Of a stretch of 64,000 nucleotides of DNA, positions 37,301-49,300 are shown one piece after another (within the stretch, counting starts at the first letter, position 1; each line of letters starts with the position of its first letter). The notes beneath the pieces are model-generated. The model was not told the origin of the DNA. It ran no database searches and saw only the letters and a program-made list of their open reading frames with translations. A program made the position numbers and the translations under genes. The stretch covers positions 17,924,501 through 17,988,500 of the forward strand of contig OX365945.1 in the NCBI GenBank assembly GCA_947247005.1. Direction: 5' to 3'. The DNA comes from Spisula solida (lineage: Eukaryota > Mollusca > Bivalvia > Venerida > Mactridae).

Positions 37301-40300
37301 TGGAGATATGACAGTTTGACAGGAAAGTGTGTACAGTTTGTATATGGTGGATGTGGTGGCAATGAGAACAGATTCCAGTCAGAACAGGAATGTGAACGTT
37401 TCTGTAACAGACAAGGTGATTATGTCAGCTTCATATATCAATGTTACCAAATGGACATGTATATATACATGGGTTTGTTTAGACCTGAAATGTCCTGGAA
37501 AATTGGTTTGATCTCTAAAAGTCGCGGAAAATATTTGTTGTCGATTCAGTCATGAAAATGTTAAAAACTAAGAAAAGATCTTAAGTTCACAACAAAATAC
37601 AAACATATCAGTCTAAAAAATAGGTTTTGTATGTTTTGAGGACAATACCAACAATTGGTATGGTAGGTTTTGAGTAAAAAGCCTCGTCAAGAAATTTTGG
37701 TTGTCCATTGTTTGAACATAAAAAATATCATGAAAAACATACATTTGTCATGGAAAGGGCGTGGAATTTAACATAGTTGATATCATTAAAAAAAAAATGA
37801 GTGAAATTTAACTTTTGTTTTATTTCTGTTATTTCAGTTGTTTGTCAGAGATTTGAAGATCCTGAGATTGGTTGTCTAGCTTACCTACGTCGGTGGAGGT
37901 ATGACCCTGACTCTGGTAACTGTGAGAACTTTATCTATGGTGGATGTGGTGGTAATGCCAACAACTTTGATTCCCTCGATGCTTGTGATGATAAATGTTC
38001 TGCCAGAGAACCGGAACCTGAACCAACCAGAGCGACCAATACTGGAGGCCGATCTTCATGGAGAGGTACGTAGGATATCTAATATACATGTATATAGTAC
38101 TAGTATAGCATCAAAGCATTCATAATTGTGGGATTAAAGTCTATTTGGAAATTTGGTAAAAAGGCCATTAGGAATTTGAGTTAAAAGGCTGTTAGGAATT
38201 TGGGTTAAAAGGCTATTAGGAATTGCCGTAAAAAGGCTATTACGAACTTCGGTAAAATGGCAATTCTATTGCATCACATTACAATTGGTCTTAAATGAGA
38301 TTGTTATGTGCTAGATCAGTGTGCATTGACTAAGGATGAAAATTGGACGTTTCTTCCTAATAAAAGAAATTTTACATTACAGTTACTTTTTCCAATGAAA
38401 TGTGTCTGGAATATTTCAGTATTAATATTTCAAAGGATGATTAGTTAACTGGTCAGAAGTAGAGGTACATTGTAGCCTGATGTTAATTTCCTGTTTTATC
38501 ACAGATATATGTAGACTTCAAGCTGATGTAGGACCATGTAAACAATTCAACAAGAGATGGCATTACAATAGTATCAGTCAAAGTTGTGAGGAATTCACTT
38601 ATGGTGGTTGTCTTGGTAACCATAATAACTTTGAGAGTGAAACCCAATGTATGACATATTGTGACTCATCACGTTGGTCTCGACCCGACCCACGTCCTGA
38701 GCGTAGAACCACTACAGAGAAACCCGATGAAGTGATTGATGAATCTAGTGGAGAAATCCCCACTGTTGAACCAGCCACTGGTGTTGGTGAGTACCTTGTT
38801 CGGATAAAAGCTTCTGACTAACCATGATCAAACTATGGTCAGCAATTCTAGAGATCTCTCATAACACAGCGTCATTTGAAAGAATGTAAAATATTGAAGA
38901 TTTCATTATAGGATTAAAAGTTGAAGTTCATGCATCATTGTGTAATCACCCAATCATCTGAAGGCATACATCGAGTAAAGCCCAGAAGGGGACAATATAA
39001 TGCTGGTGATGGCAATTTTAGAGGCACAGGTTCTATACTGTGAACAGCCAAGGTCAAAGATGTGGATCCTGGTGTTTCTGATATTGCTGGAGGCAAGACA
39101 GCAGGGGTCCGATGCCTAAGCAAGCGCTACGAGAGCCTTTATTCAGTTACCTCCCGTTCAATTAAATATAGAAGGCATGGATTACCTCTCTTGAAAAGCG
39201 CTATGTAGTTCTCTCCTGTGTTAACAGTCTTCAGATGTTTGACTAATGCTTACTTTGTGCCTTGCTGACTTCCGTTAAAGGATTAGAGTCATGTAATAAT
39301 TATGCCCAAAAATTAGGTATTAAATAGTAACAATATATTGCAAAATTTCAGCTGCTTGCGCACTGGACAGCTATACTGGTCGTTGTCGTGGTTACATCCA
39401 AAGTTGGTACTATGATTCTATGAGTGGAGAATGTAAACAGTTTATATATGGTGGTTGTGGCTCTAACGGTAACAGATTTGATAGTCAGCAGGAATGTGAT
39501 TCTCAGTGCAGTCCTAGAGGTAAGACCTGAACTCTCACTTCCTAAAAGGCTAAAACAGTTGCTGATAGATATTTGATAAAAAATTGCGTCATTTGAGCAA
39601 CTTTTTCGTTATGGTCGCTGTCACTTCAGTGCTAGTCGCTGTCACCGTTTGGGTCGTGGGTTTGAATCCTACCCACCAGGTGAGGGTTCATATACAATAT
39701 TTAATGGATAGCTACTGTCCCAGGCATTCATAAAAGTCACGTGGCGTGTCTGTCTGCCAGGCAAATAAGTAGTTAAAATTAGCAGTGATATTTAATGGTT
39801 TGCACCTTAAGTTTTGTTAAACCCACGACCCTCAAGTGATTCAGGAATATTGTCCAAGACTAGTAGATGATGACTACACAGCATTTAAACCAACCAAATC
39901 ATTGTATGACTCATTGGAAAACTATATCATTCAACTTGTATGACTTATTGCTAGCAAAAGTCATATAACTTCAGGTCACTGTATGACTTATTGGGAGACT
40001 ATAAATTTCAATGTGTATGACTTATTGCGATAACCTGAAGTTGACTCACTTTGGACCCTATTGATAATTGATTTTGAGGGTACTCGATCAACAGGTCATT
40101 GTCATGACAAGGGATGCATATGTACTGTTGCGAAAAGTTTCAGCTGGCTTGTGGTGAATTTTTTTTGCAGAATTATGTCACTTATCAGGTTTCCAAACCT
40201 TCTATTAGGGTTGAACCTAATTACGCAAGGTTTGAGCTGCCCACCCCTTAGAGATACATAATACTAGCATCCTCCTTGTCATAGACTTATAAAAGATAAT

Positions 40301-43300
40301 ATTTCTACCTTCAGCTGTGTGTATGTTACCTAAGAGTTCTGGCTCGTGTATGGCATACATGTCCCGATACTACTTCGACTACAGTGCCCAGGAATGTAAG
40401 CAGTTTGTATATGGTGGATGTGAAGGCAATGCTAACAACTTTGAGACGATGCAGGCGTGTGAGAACCGATGTGCATCTTTGATGGGAGACCGAGTTCCTG
40501 GTAAGTCATAGTGCAGTTCTGATTGGCTTACTATTGAGGATTCCTCATCTAATTGGCGAACTGGTTATTGAAGCCTAAGTGAGCATCTGATTGGCTAACC
40601 CATCCTGTCGACAGGCTTGCTGTATGTTGACAGGTTTTCTGTCAAGTCTTAAGATAAATATGCCTTGTGTAAAGCTTCATTGCAGCTTGCTAAATGGTAT
40701 TGAAAACAGTGCTTAATGTATTTCTTGCCCTTGCATTATTGTTTTTAAGATTATAAGTAAAATAAATTCCTAAATGTTTCAAAATGGTGTATAAGTGTTA
40801 ATACTTAAAGGTTAAGCACTAGGTTTGTGTTTAATACATTGTTGTGCTCCATTGTTTCATGTAAGTTTGTTCAATGTAAATGTTAGCTGTTCTAACTAAA
40901 AATCGAACAATCATTAAATCCCCTTCTGCATGAAATGTACGTCTTTCGTCTCCAAAGTTCTGCTGAGATTGCTTACGGTAAAACCCGAAATTTTCATGAG
41001 CGATTTGCTTTCGCTATATTTTTGCCAAAATTTATGTTGGTGCACTTAAACAACAGCGATAAAACAACATAAATAGTTCTTTCTGAATTTTAGAAATCAA
41101 AAAATTTAACCTCACAAACAACTTAATAATAACCAATTTACAAAATTTTGACCTCACAAAAATGTCTGGTTTTACATTGCATTGTTTACAGACAAAACAT
41201 TGATTGTTTATTGTTTATACTTCAGATCTGTAATTTAAGGTCCTTCAAATTCACAATCTCGGCAGAACTTTATGTAACTTGTATATATGTTGTAATCAGT
41301 TGTGCATGCAAAATGTGGGTTAACATCCTTGTGTTTGTTTAAATATTGTCAGTTAATTTATTACTTTTTCAAGAGTTCTAGCACTTATATAATCCAAAAA
41401 CATTCAAAACTAGAAAAGTTCTCCTTGATTCTGGAATTAAATCTGTATGTTTTCGGTGCTCAGCTGGTTAAGTTGAGTGCTGCCTTCCCTGTCCGACTTT
41501 CTTTTATCATTTTGTTTGACTGTGACTAGATGTTTGGAATAACTTTTATGATAAGATTACGGAATTTGGCTCTTTAGTCCATTTTTCTCCTTATCTTGGG
41601 TTATGAGATGTCTTAACATGGTGGTGGTTTGTATAAGTAACTCTATCAGGTTTTAATACACCTGTCATTTAAAGAAGGTGTAAGGGGCATAAAGTGTTAA
41701 CTCATGACTATCTGTGTCAATTATTTCTTCTTTTTAGAAGAATGGATTCGGTCCGCTTCAATTTGACAAAAATAACATAGGATTATCAAATACAAGTGAG
41801 GATTGATTTTAGCTACAATCTTCCAATTTTTGGAGGAGTTTTGCCCTTTTTCAATTAAAAAATAGGGATAAGTTTTGTCAATGTGTGTAATGCATTTGAT
41901 TTATCATGTTTTGTTTGGTTATTCTTTGTGGTTATTTGTAATTTTAGTTAAGTTTCACTTTTGATACAATTAATGGAATGCTGTTAAGTTTAAACTATTA
42001 ATTGAGTATTATAAAAATTTAATGAATTGGTGTTTTAGTCGAATGTTTAATATTGCTTAGTGTGCCTGTCTTTTGCAGTAAAGTAGGATATATAACCTGC
42101 ACTGATTGGCCAGTGTTACTGCATTTTGAGTGACAGAGGTTTGGGATTCACTCTAATAAAAGTGATACCAATATTGCCCTTGCTTGGCGCTCGGCATTAA
42201 AAAGGTAGACTGACGCCTACTCTCTCTCTCTCGTATCCTTTTAGACTATGAGAAAAAAGGTGTTGAGAGTGATTAATAGCTTTAATAGTTTGAAATATCT
42301 TTGATAGCCATCAGCTTTGGTTTTTTACTGACATAACAGAGGTACTTATATAGTTACATGATTATGTACTTGTTTAGTGCATTATTGTATGACTGTTTCT
42401 CACAGATGTTCGGAAGTTTGGCATTTGTCCTGCCATGCGCAGCCCCAGAAGGGGTGAAGTATGTATAAATCAATGTCGTAGGGACCGCGACTGTTCAGGT
42501 CGCAAAAAATGCTGCTCTCTAGCGTGTAGTTACGTGTGTGTCGAGCCCGAATATCGAGGCAGGATACGTAAGCTGTTCAATCCTCTTCTTTTAGCATTAG
42601 ACTGCTAGAAATATTTTACCTGTATGCAGATATACTCGAATATATATACATATATTTGTCTCTGCTTAAATCCCTTGTTGAACATACATGTATAATAAAA
42701 CCTGTGTCTTATGAATTAATTATCGGCATTAAGAAACCACCTGTCTTAAGCAGTGTTTACTCTTATATCCTAATCAGTCATACTCCTGTATTAAACAACC
42801 ATCTTCTTAAAGCACCTATATTCGATGTAAAGTAGAGGAATTTTAACCCGATCCTCGACCTTCTGTTAGCATAATCTGGGTGTCCCTGGTTCAAATCTTG
42901 ACCAGGGCACTGGAAATGGACACATTAAAAAACCAAGGAGAAAGAGGTAGGGCAGCCTGCCCGGGTTCATTGTATCACACAAGCTTTCTGTCTCTTCCCT
43001 CGTAGCCGGAGGTCATTGGTCATTTAGGCAGGGATAGAAATGAATGGCCACACTATGAGGGAAGAGAACAAATGCAAAAATAGAAGAACTTTGTAATATA
43101 TTGATGCAAGGTTAGGATCAGGTCAATATCTCCGTACTATGTCCATTGTCTAGCTGCTTAGGACAGGTTCTGACTGTACATAATATAGCATGTACTGGTT
43201 TGCTTAATATACTGTGTCTTAGATATATTTGTTTTTGTATGCTCTGATACATCAACTCTGATATAACAACTTGGTCCTACTGTTCCACAAATGTCTCCCG

Positions 43301-46300
43301 AGTACTATCTTTTATCAAACCTGCATGTTACCCGCCTTGCAAAATCTCTTCAGAAAGGAATGCAATAATGTGTAAGCACTTAAGAAAGTTTAAGAAATAG
43401 TTGTGAATTATATTAGCAGTGGATATTGCACAGGTTCAAACCTACAATACCAGATTCACTAGAGTCTCAGGTTCAATAGGCCAAGACCAATATTTAAGCA
43501 TCAGTTCTGGTGTACAAACCTTAAATCCCAGATTCAACCATGAGAGCCCAGGTTTGAACCTAAAGAATAAGATCCAGGTTCAAGTCTAAAATAAGTCTTA
43601 ATAGCTTCATGTCAAGTCGATTTAAATTATCATTGACTTATGAATCAAGATAAATGTGCATTTTCTATATTACTCTTGATTCTTTTGATGTCATTAGATT
43701 AGAAAAATGTTCACATCCTGTTGTGGTGGTGGCTGTATATTATTCAACATGCTCACAGAATGTTTGTATACAGAAGAGAATGCTACATACATTGTGTGTA
43801 TAAATATGTAAAGTGGTTGCACCTGCATAGTTTACATTTATTTTTTGTCTTTGTATACATTTCCCTGGGTGAGGTTCTTTTCTTGTTTGTATAATTTTAT
43901 TTTTTTGCTAACTGTCCGAACACTAATTGTGTATCATTATTATGTATCTTATTCACTGTGTACCCTCCTTAGCTTTCATATCATTTTTGATTACTTTTAT
44001 ATTATTTTTCAATATTCTTTAAGCATGGTTATGTCCACATTTTTAAATTTTAACTGTTGGTGAATGAATTAAATAATTTTATAATAACAATCTTGTGTTA
44101 ACACCATCTTACAACCTACAGTTTCTGACCTTCAGTTATTATCTATATATTTGCATGCTATGGTTTTGTACTCGAAACAACATAATATTAATTGAATGAC
44201 CTTGACCTTTGATATTTAACCTTAACCCTTTCATATGACATTGTGTGATGAGTCTTACCTTCTATGAGTTGAAAGCAAAACAAATGTTCTAAACCAGTTT
44301 TGCTTTCAGTCTGTTTTGAGTCATCTACTATTACCCTGTCTCTAACTGCATGACCTTTAACTTTGACCTTCAGCCTTGACCTTGATCAAATTATATTCTG
44401 TCATTTAATGGTTATGCATATTGAACATTTCAGGCCCCACTGGTAAGACAGGTTACTGTCCACCTAAGACTGACTGGGGAGGTTTGCTTGGTGCCTGTGC
44501 TCCGACATGTCAGGATGATACCAGTTGTGGTGGTAACCAGAAGTGCTGTCACCATGGTTGCGGCATGAAGTGTATTGATCCAGTCAGTAAGTGCATTTAA
44601 TATTTTCAGTGGTTTATAGTTAAACTTGTCTTTTCCTACCTTGGGTATTATGTTTCGAGGATTTTTGTCATATGGAAAATCTTTTGTGTTATTAAATTTT
44701 GTGGATTTTTGTCAAATGGTAATTTTGTGTAGTTGTAAGTTTTGTGAACTTAAAATCATTAGAAGGAAAACCCCTTGTTATATACCCTAGTATTTGTATT
44801 ACTGAGGTTGATTAGTTGTGAATTTATATACCTTTTGCCAAAAAAAAAAAAAGAATGTCAGATGTGTTCAGGTATTTGGAAAACTTAATGTTTGGTTTTG
44901 AAGGTTTCCTTTTTTTCATTGAATGATATATTAAGTCAAAACTTCAGAGTAACATATCATTGCAACAATTAACATTGACTCCATTATTTTTGTAGGTGAG
45001 GAACCTTACCAGATGACGACCCCTGTACGTGTTGCTGCTAACACCATGTCTGATGCTGCTGTACAGGTATCTTGGTATGACCGATCTCTCGGCGGAGATC
45101 AGCTGATCCGTGATAACAGATACTATACCGTCCGATATTATAGTTTCGGACTTGGTCAGTATGAGTACGTGAATGTGACCGAATTACGTGGTGTGGTTAA
45201 TGGACTGCGTTCAGATACTGAGTATGAATTCAACGTTCGTGTCAATGATCCACCATACCTCAGTGAATGGAGTGAGAACACAAGAAATAGAACATTACCT
45301 AGAGGTTAGTCAATATTACATTTTAATGTTGTGTTGATTATAGACAAATCATGAAAGCTACGGCTCATTCCTGATGAAATGTTAGATTTGAGGCTTCATT
45401 TAATGATATGTGAACACTTGTCTCCATGAGCTCACTGTTCTTCCAGTTTCTTATCAGAGTAATCTAAGTAAATGATGATGTGCCTTATTGAAGTGAAAGG
45501 TTAACAACGACTTCAGGGGTGCATATATCCTCAGATTTTCATGACAGTGAATGCTGTTGTTATATTGCATGGAAGAAAACATATATACATGTATAATTCT
45601 GAGCACATACTTATAACTATTACTTGTATATTAACCATTAATAAAGTATAAAGATAATAACAAATCTGTCAGGGAAGGCAGCACTCGTCAGAAACGGAGC
45701 ACGAAAAGCACAAAAATAAAATAAAAAATATGACTAAGAAAAATCACAGAGCACAAGCCACAAAGACAACCACAAAAATGCGCAAGAAAAATTACCATCA
45801 TTACCCACTGATATCGCAGATGTTTATATTAACAGTTGTAGATAAAGCCGGTCAGTGTCCAGTGGTGTCGGACGATACATTCGGTATTTGTGTAGAGGAA
45901 TGTCAGAACGATGCTGAATGTACCGGTATACAGAAATGTTGCAGTAATGGATGTGGACAGACTTGTGTTAATCCTTCAGGTATGTTCTTCTTTAAAACTT
46001 TCATACATGTATTTAAGTGTTATTTATATATATTGTATTAGAGTGGCTGATGAAAACTTAGCTTGTCTCACCAAAGAGACACTGCTCTTGTCACATGACA
46101 ACAATCTGGTCAGATGGTTTGGTCTACAAGGTCATCTATGCTGGCATTGTTGTAATGGTATGGCATTTTTATGGCATACTACTATATAAAATATGTTCAC
46201 TATCTGTTGACCAGTGAGAAACATATCGAGGCTGTTGGTGGGTTATTTGGTTTTTTAGCGATCAAAAAATGATTTTACTCTTTCGGTGCATTACATAATT

Positions 46301-49300
46301 GGCATGTGTAATGCAATGATATACAAATAATATACTTTCACTTATCAAACCAATAAATCTCAAATAACTACATATAGAGTTATTTGGTGTTTACTGTTTG
46401 CTAAAATGAAATGCACTTCTTCTAAAATCATTCTACAATACCAGCTACAGATGTGACATTGTGTGCATTTATCTTTCAGGTTACAATGTATGTAATCTTC
46501 CCAAGGATCCTGGATCATGTTCTGATTGGGAAGTACGTTGGTACTTTGATTCGGAGAATCAGAGATGTGACAGATTCTGGTATGGTGGATGTAACCAAGG
46601 CAATGGTAACAACTTCATGGATCAAACTGAATGTCAACGTGCTTGTGCCAGAATAGGTATACTGTTTTAACATTCTTATATCATCCATTGAAAATCAGCC
46701 GAGAATAATGTTAATGTGTACAAGATGTATGTGGGTCAATTGATTGCAAAACATGTTTCACCTGTCTCGTCAAAAGTGTTTTGCGTAAAATGATAAAGAA
46801 TCTTGGAAGAATGATTTATCAACATGTGAAAAGATAACATTAAATCGGACAGGGAAGGCAGCACTCAACTTAAGCAGCCGAGCACAGAAAACATAAAAAC
46901 ATACAAGGCCCAATGCCCTACACACAACGGAATGAGAAAATGATCCATCCAACTCCCAGTACTAAATGTGCGCCCATTAACATTAGACTTTATATTGGAC
47001 CTGCAAGAAATTGTTTGCAGCAGCTGCACTTATTTACATAGTACTTAGGAATACGAGAAAACACTTTGTGCCTTGTTTGTGTGCACATCTGGTTCTGTTG
47101 CTGTTAGAAGCAAGTTTTAGGATGTTATATTTGACTCAGAATCTGAATGTCGAGGAATTGTCATGTTTCTTGTTTAATATTCATTGGTGGGTTCTTCATG
47201 ACTTAAATGATTTACCTTCTGATTCATTCAAACTTTATTAAGCCAGGCATATGCTTGGTTAAAATGCTTGCTAAATTGGAATGACTTGAGGCTTCATCTT
47301 TATGCTTCAAAGTGAAACAAATTACTTGGTGTTGCTTGTGTATGATTTTACTGGTCGTTATTATTACAGCACCAACAACAGCTCGTCCACTAACTGCCAG
47401 ACCATATGATTGTAGACGTACAACATTCGGATGTTGTTTAGATCGTTATACTCCTCGTGTTGATGAAAGGGGAAGCAACTGTGAAGGTAAGTAATGTATC
47501 TATAATGCATCCTCTTGTAGGATCAACACTGTAGAGGGGAGTAATATCATTTATTGTTGGTTTAGAGGGGAGCAAGGCCATTTACTGTTAGTTTAGTAAG
47601 TAAGTAAGTAAGTAACGCCTTTATTTAACGAGTAATTTTAGATCATGAATGGTTTTATAATGTCAAACAATATTCAGTTATTGACAAAACAATATGCTAA
47701 GAAACAATATATGAGTTTAAGTTTAAAAGTTTAAAGAGAAACGATAACATATGTTGTTGGTTGAGAGGGGAACGACACCCTTTGTTGGTGGTGTGGATAG
47801 TGCTGTTGGTCTTGAGCTGTAGATCAACTCTGCATTTTTTGTCATGCCTATAAACCCTTCCAGGTCAAGTTTCATTGCCAAAGTAACAGAGTTCTAACAA
47901 AAATTTCTATTTGGCAGACAGTAGAAGACATGCTTGTTTACCTTACATGTCATGTATTATATTACAGAGTATGAAGTAGATAGAGGAACCGATACTAGTA
48001 GAGGAGAGATACTGGTACCAGCTATACCCGGGGAAAGTGTGACACTCGACTGTAGCTATGGTGGTGACGTTACCTGGTATAGAAATGGGTAAGTACAAAA
48101 ATCATATTTGTTATGATATCCTATTGCGGACTTTTTGAAATTAACTGTCGACTGAAGATGATAAGCCCATAGTTATTTGTCCTGTGCCTCTACAATTTTA
48201 TTTGGTGTGACCAGTAACTGGAGAGTGAGGATGTTTTTATTTTGATCTTGTATTTTGTAAGTTTTGATCTACAGTCTATAAACGTTGGGTAAATGTTTGT
48301 TGACAAGCTAACACGTGAAACTGCCATTTTATGTTTATTTAGATGTGTGACATTGAATGCAGTTAATGCTCTTGATTGTGACAAAATGGCCGACAAAGGG
48401 CACACAAAAAGTCTATGTCCTATTGACAGATTTCTAGGGGTCTGTTTTCCTATCAATTCTAATCATGCTTTTATTTACATATTTATATGAAAAGTCTTTC
48501 ATTAATGTTGTATAATACTATATGTTATTTGTTTTGTTTCTATCAGAAAACTGGTTGAATCTAATAGACGTCGTACATTCAACTCTGACGGTACATTGGT
48601 TGTCACAGAGACAAATATTGAAGATGATGGTCTTTATGCTTGTCATGTTAGAATTAATGGTGGACGACCGACTGTCTACAGCTTCATGTTACAAGTCAGA
48701 GGTAATATATCTTATACTCTGTGTTATTGTTCTTCTATTCTACTATCCATTGCAATTGCTATAAATCTATTAAAATCAACACTACTGCCTCTGAAAACCT
48801 GTAAAACACTGGCTTAATTTTAAATCTTTTTAAGACTGGCTTAAGTCCTATTAGTTAACTTTGCTAAGATAAAAATATGCAGAGAAGACCACTCTTGTCA
48901 GTGAGATAAAAAATACAAGGAAATTGTTATCTAACCTGAGCTCGGCTACGAGGTTCATCACAAAAATTACGGAAAATTGCTGGAAGTATTTGCCTTCAGT
49001 GATGAGAAAGAATGCATAAGAATGTTAAATACAAACATATATATTGCAAACAAACATAAAAACACCTTTTTTTGTGAAAGTTAACAAGAACAGATATTGC
49101 AAAGACTTACAATTCTATACTTGTAGCTCTAAAAGGCAGAATTTTGATTTCTATCAAACCTGAACATTTCATGGAATTTTAGACTGGTCACTATTAAGAT
49201 AAATATTATACAAATATTAACCTATGAAATCTCTTATGATTCCAATATATTCATTGTTGTTGTCTGTTGTTACAGTACCTATTGGTGTCCTCCCTGGACC

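Noticed and set aside
45730..45835. Lys-rich N-terminal extension of WAP 3
   Set aside because: Produced by an A-rich tail of a dispersed repeat; a clear acceptor lies at 45834-45835.
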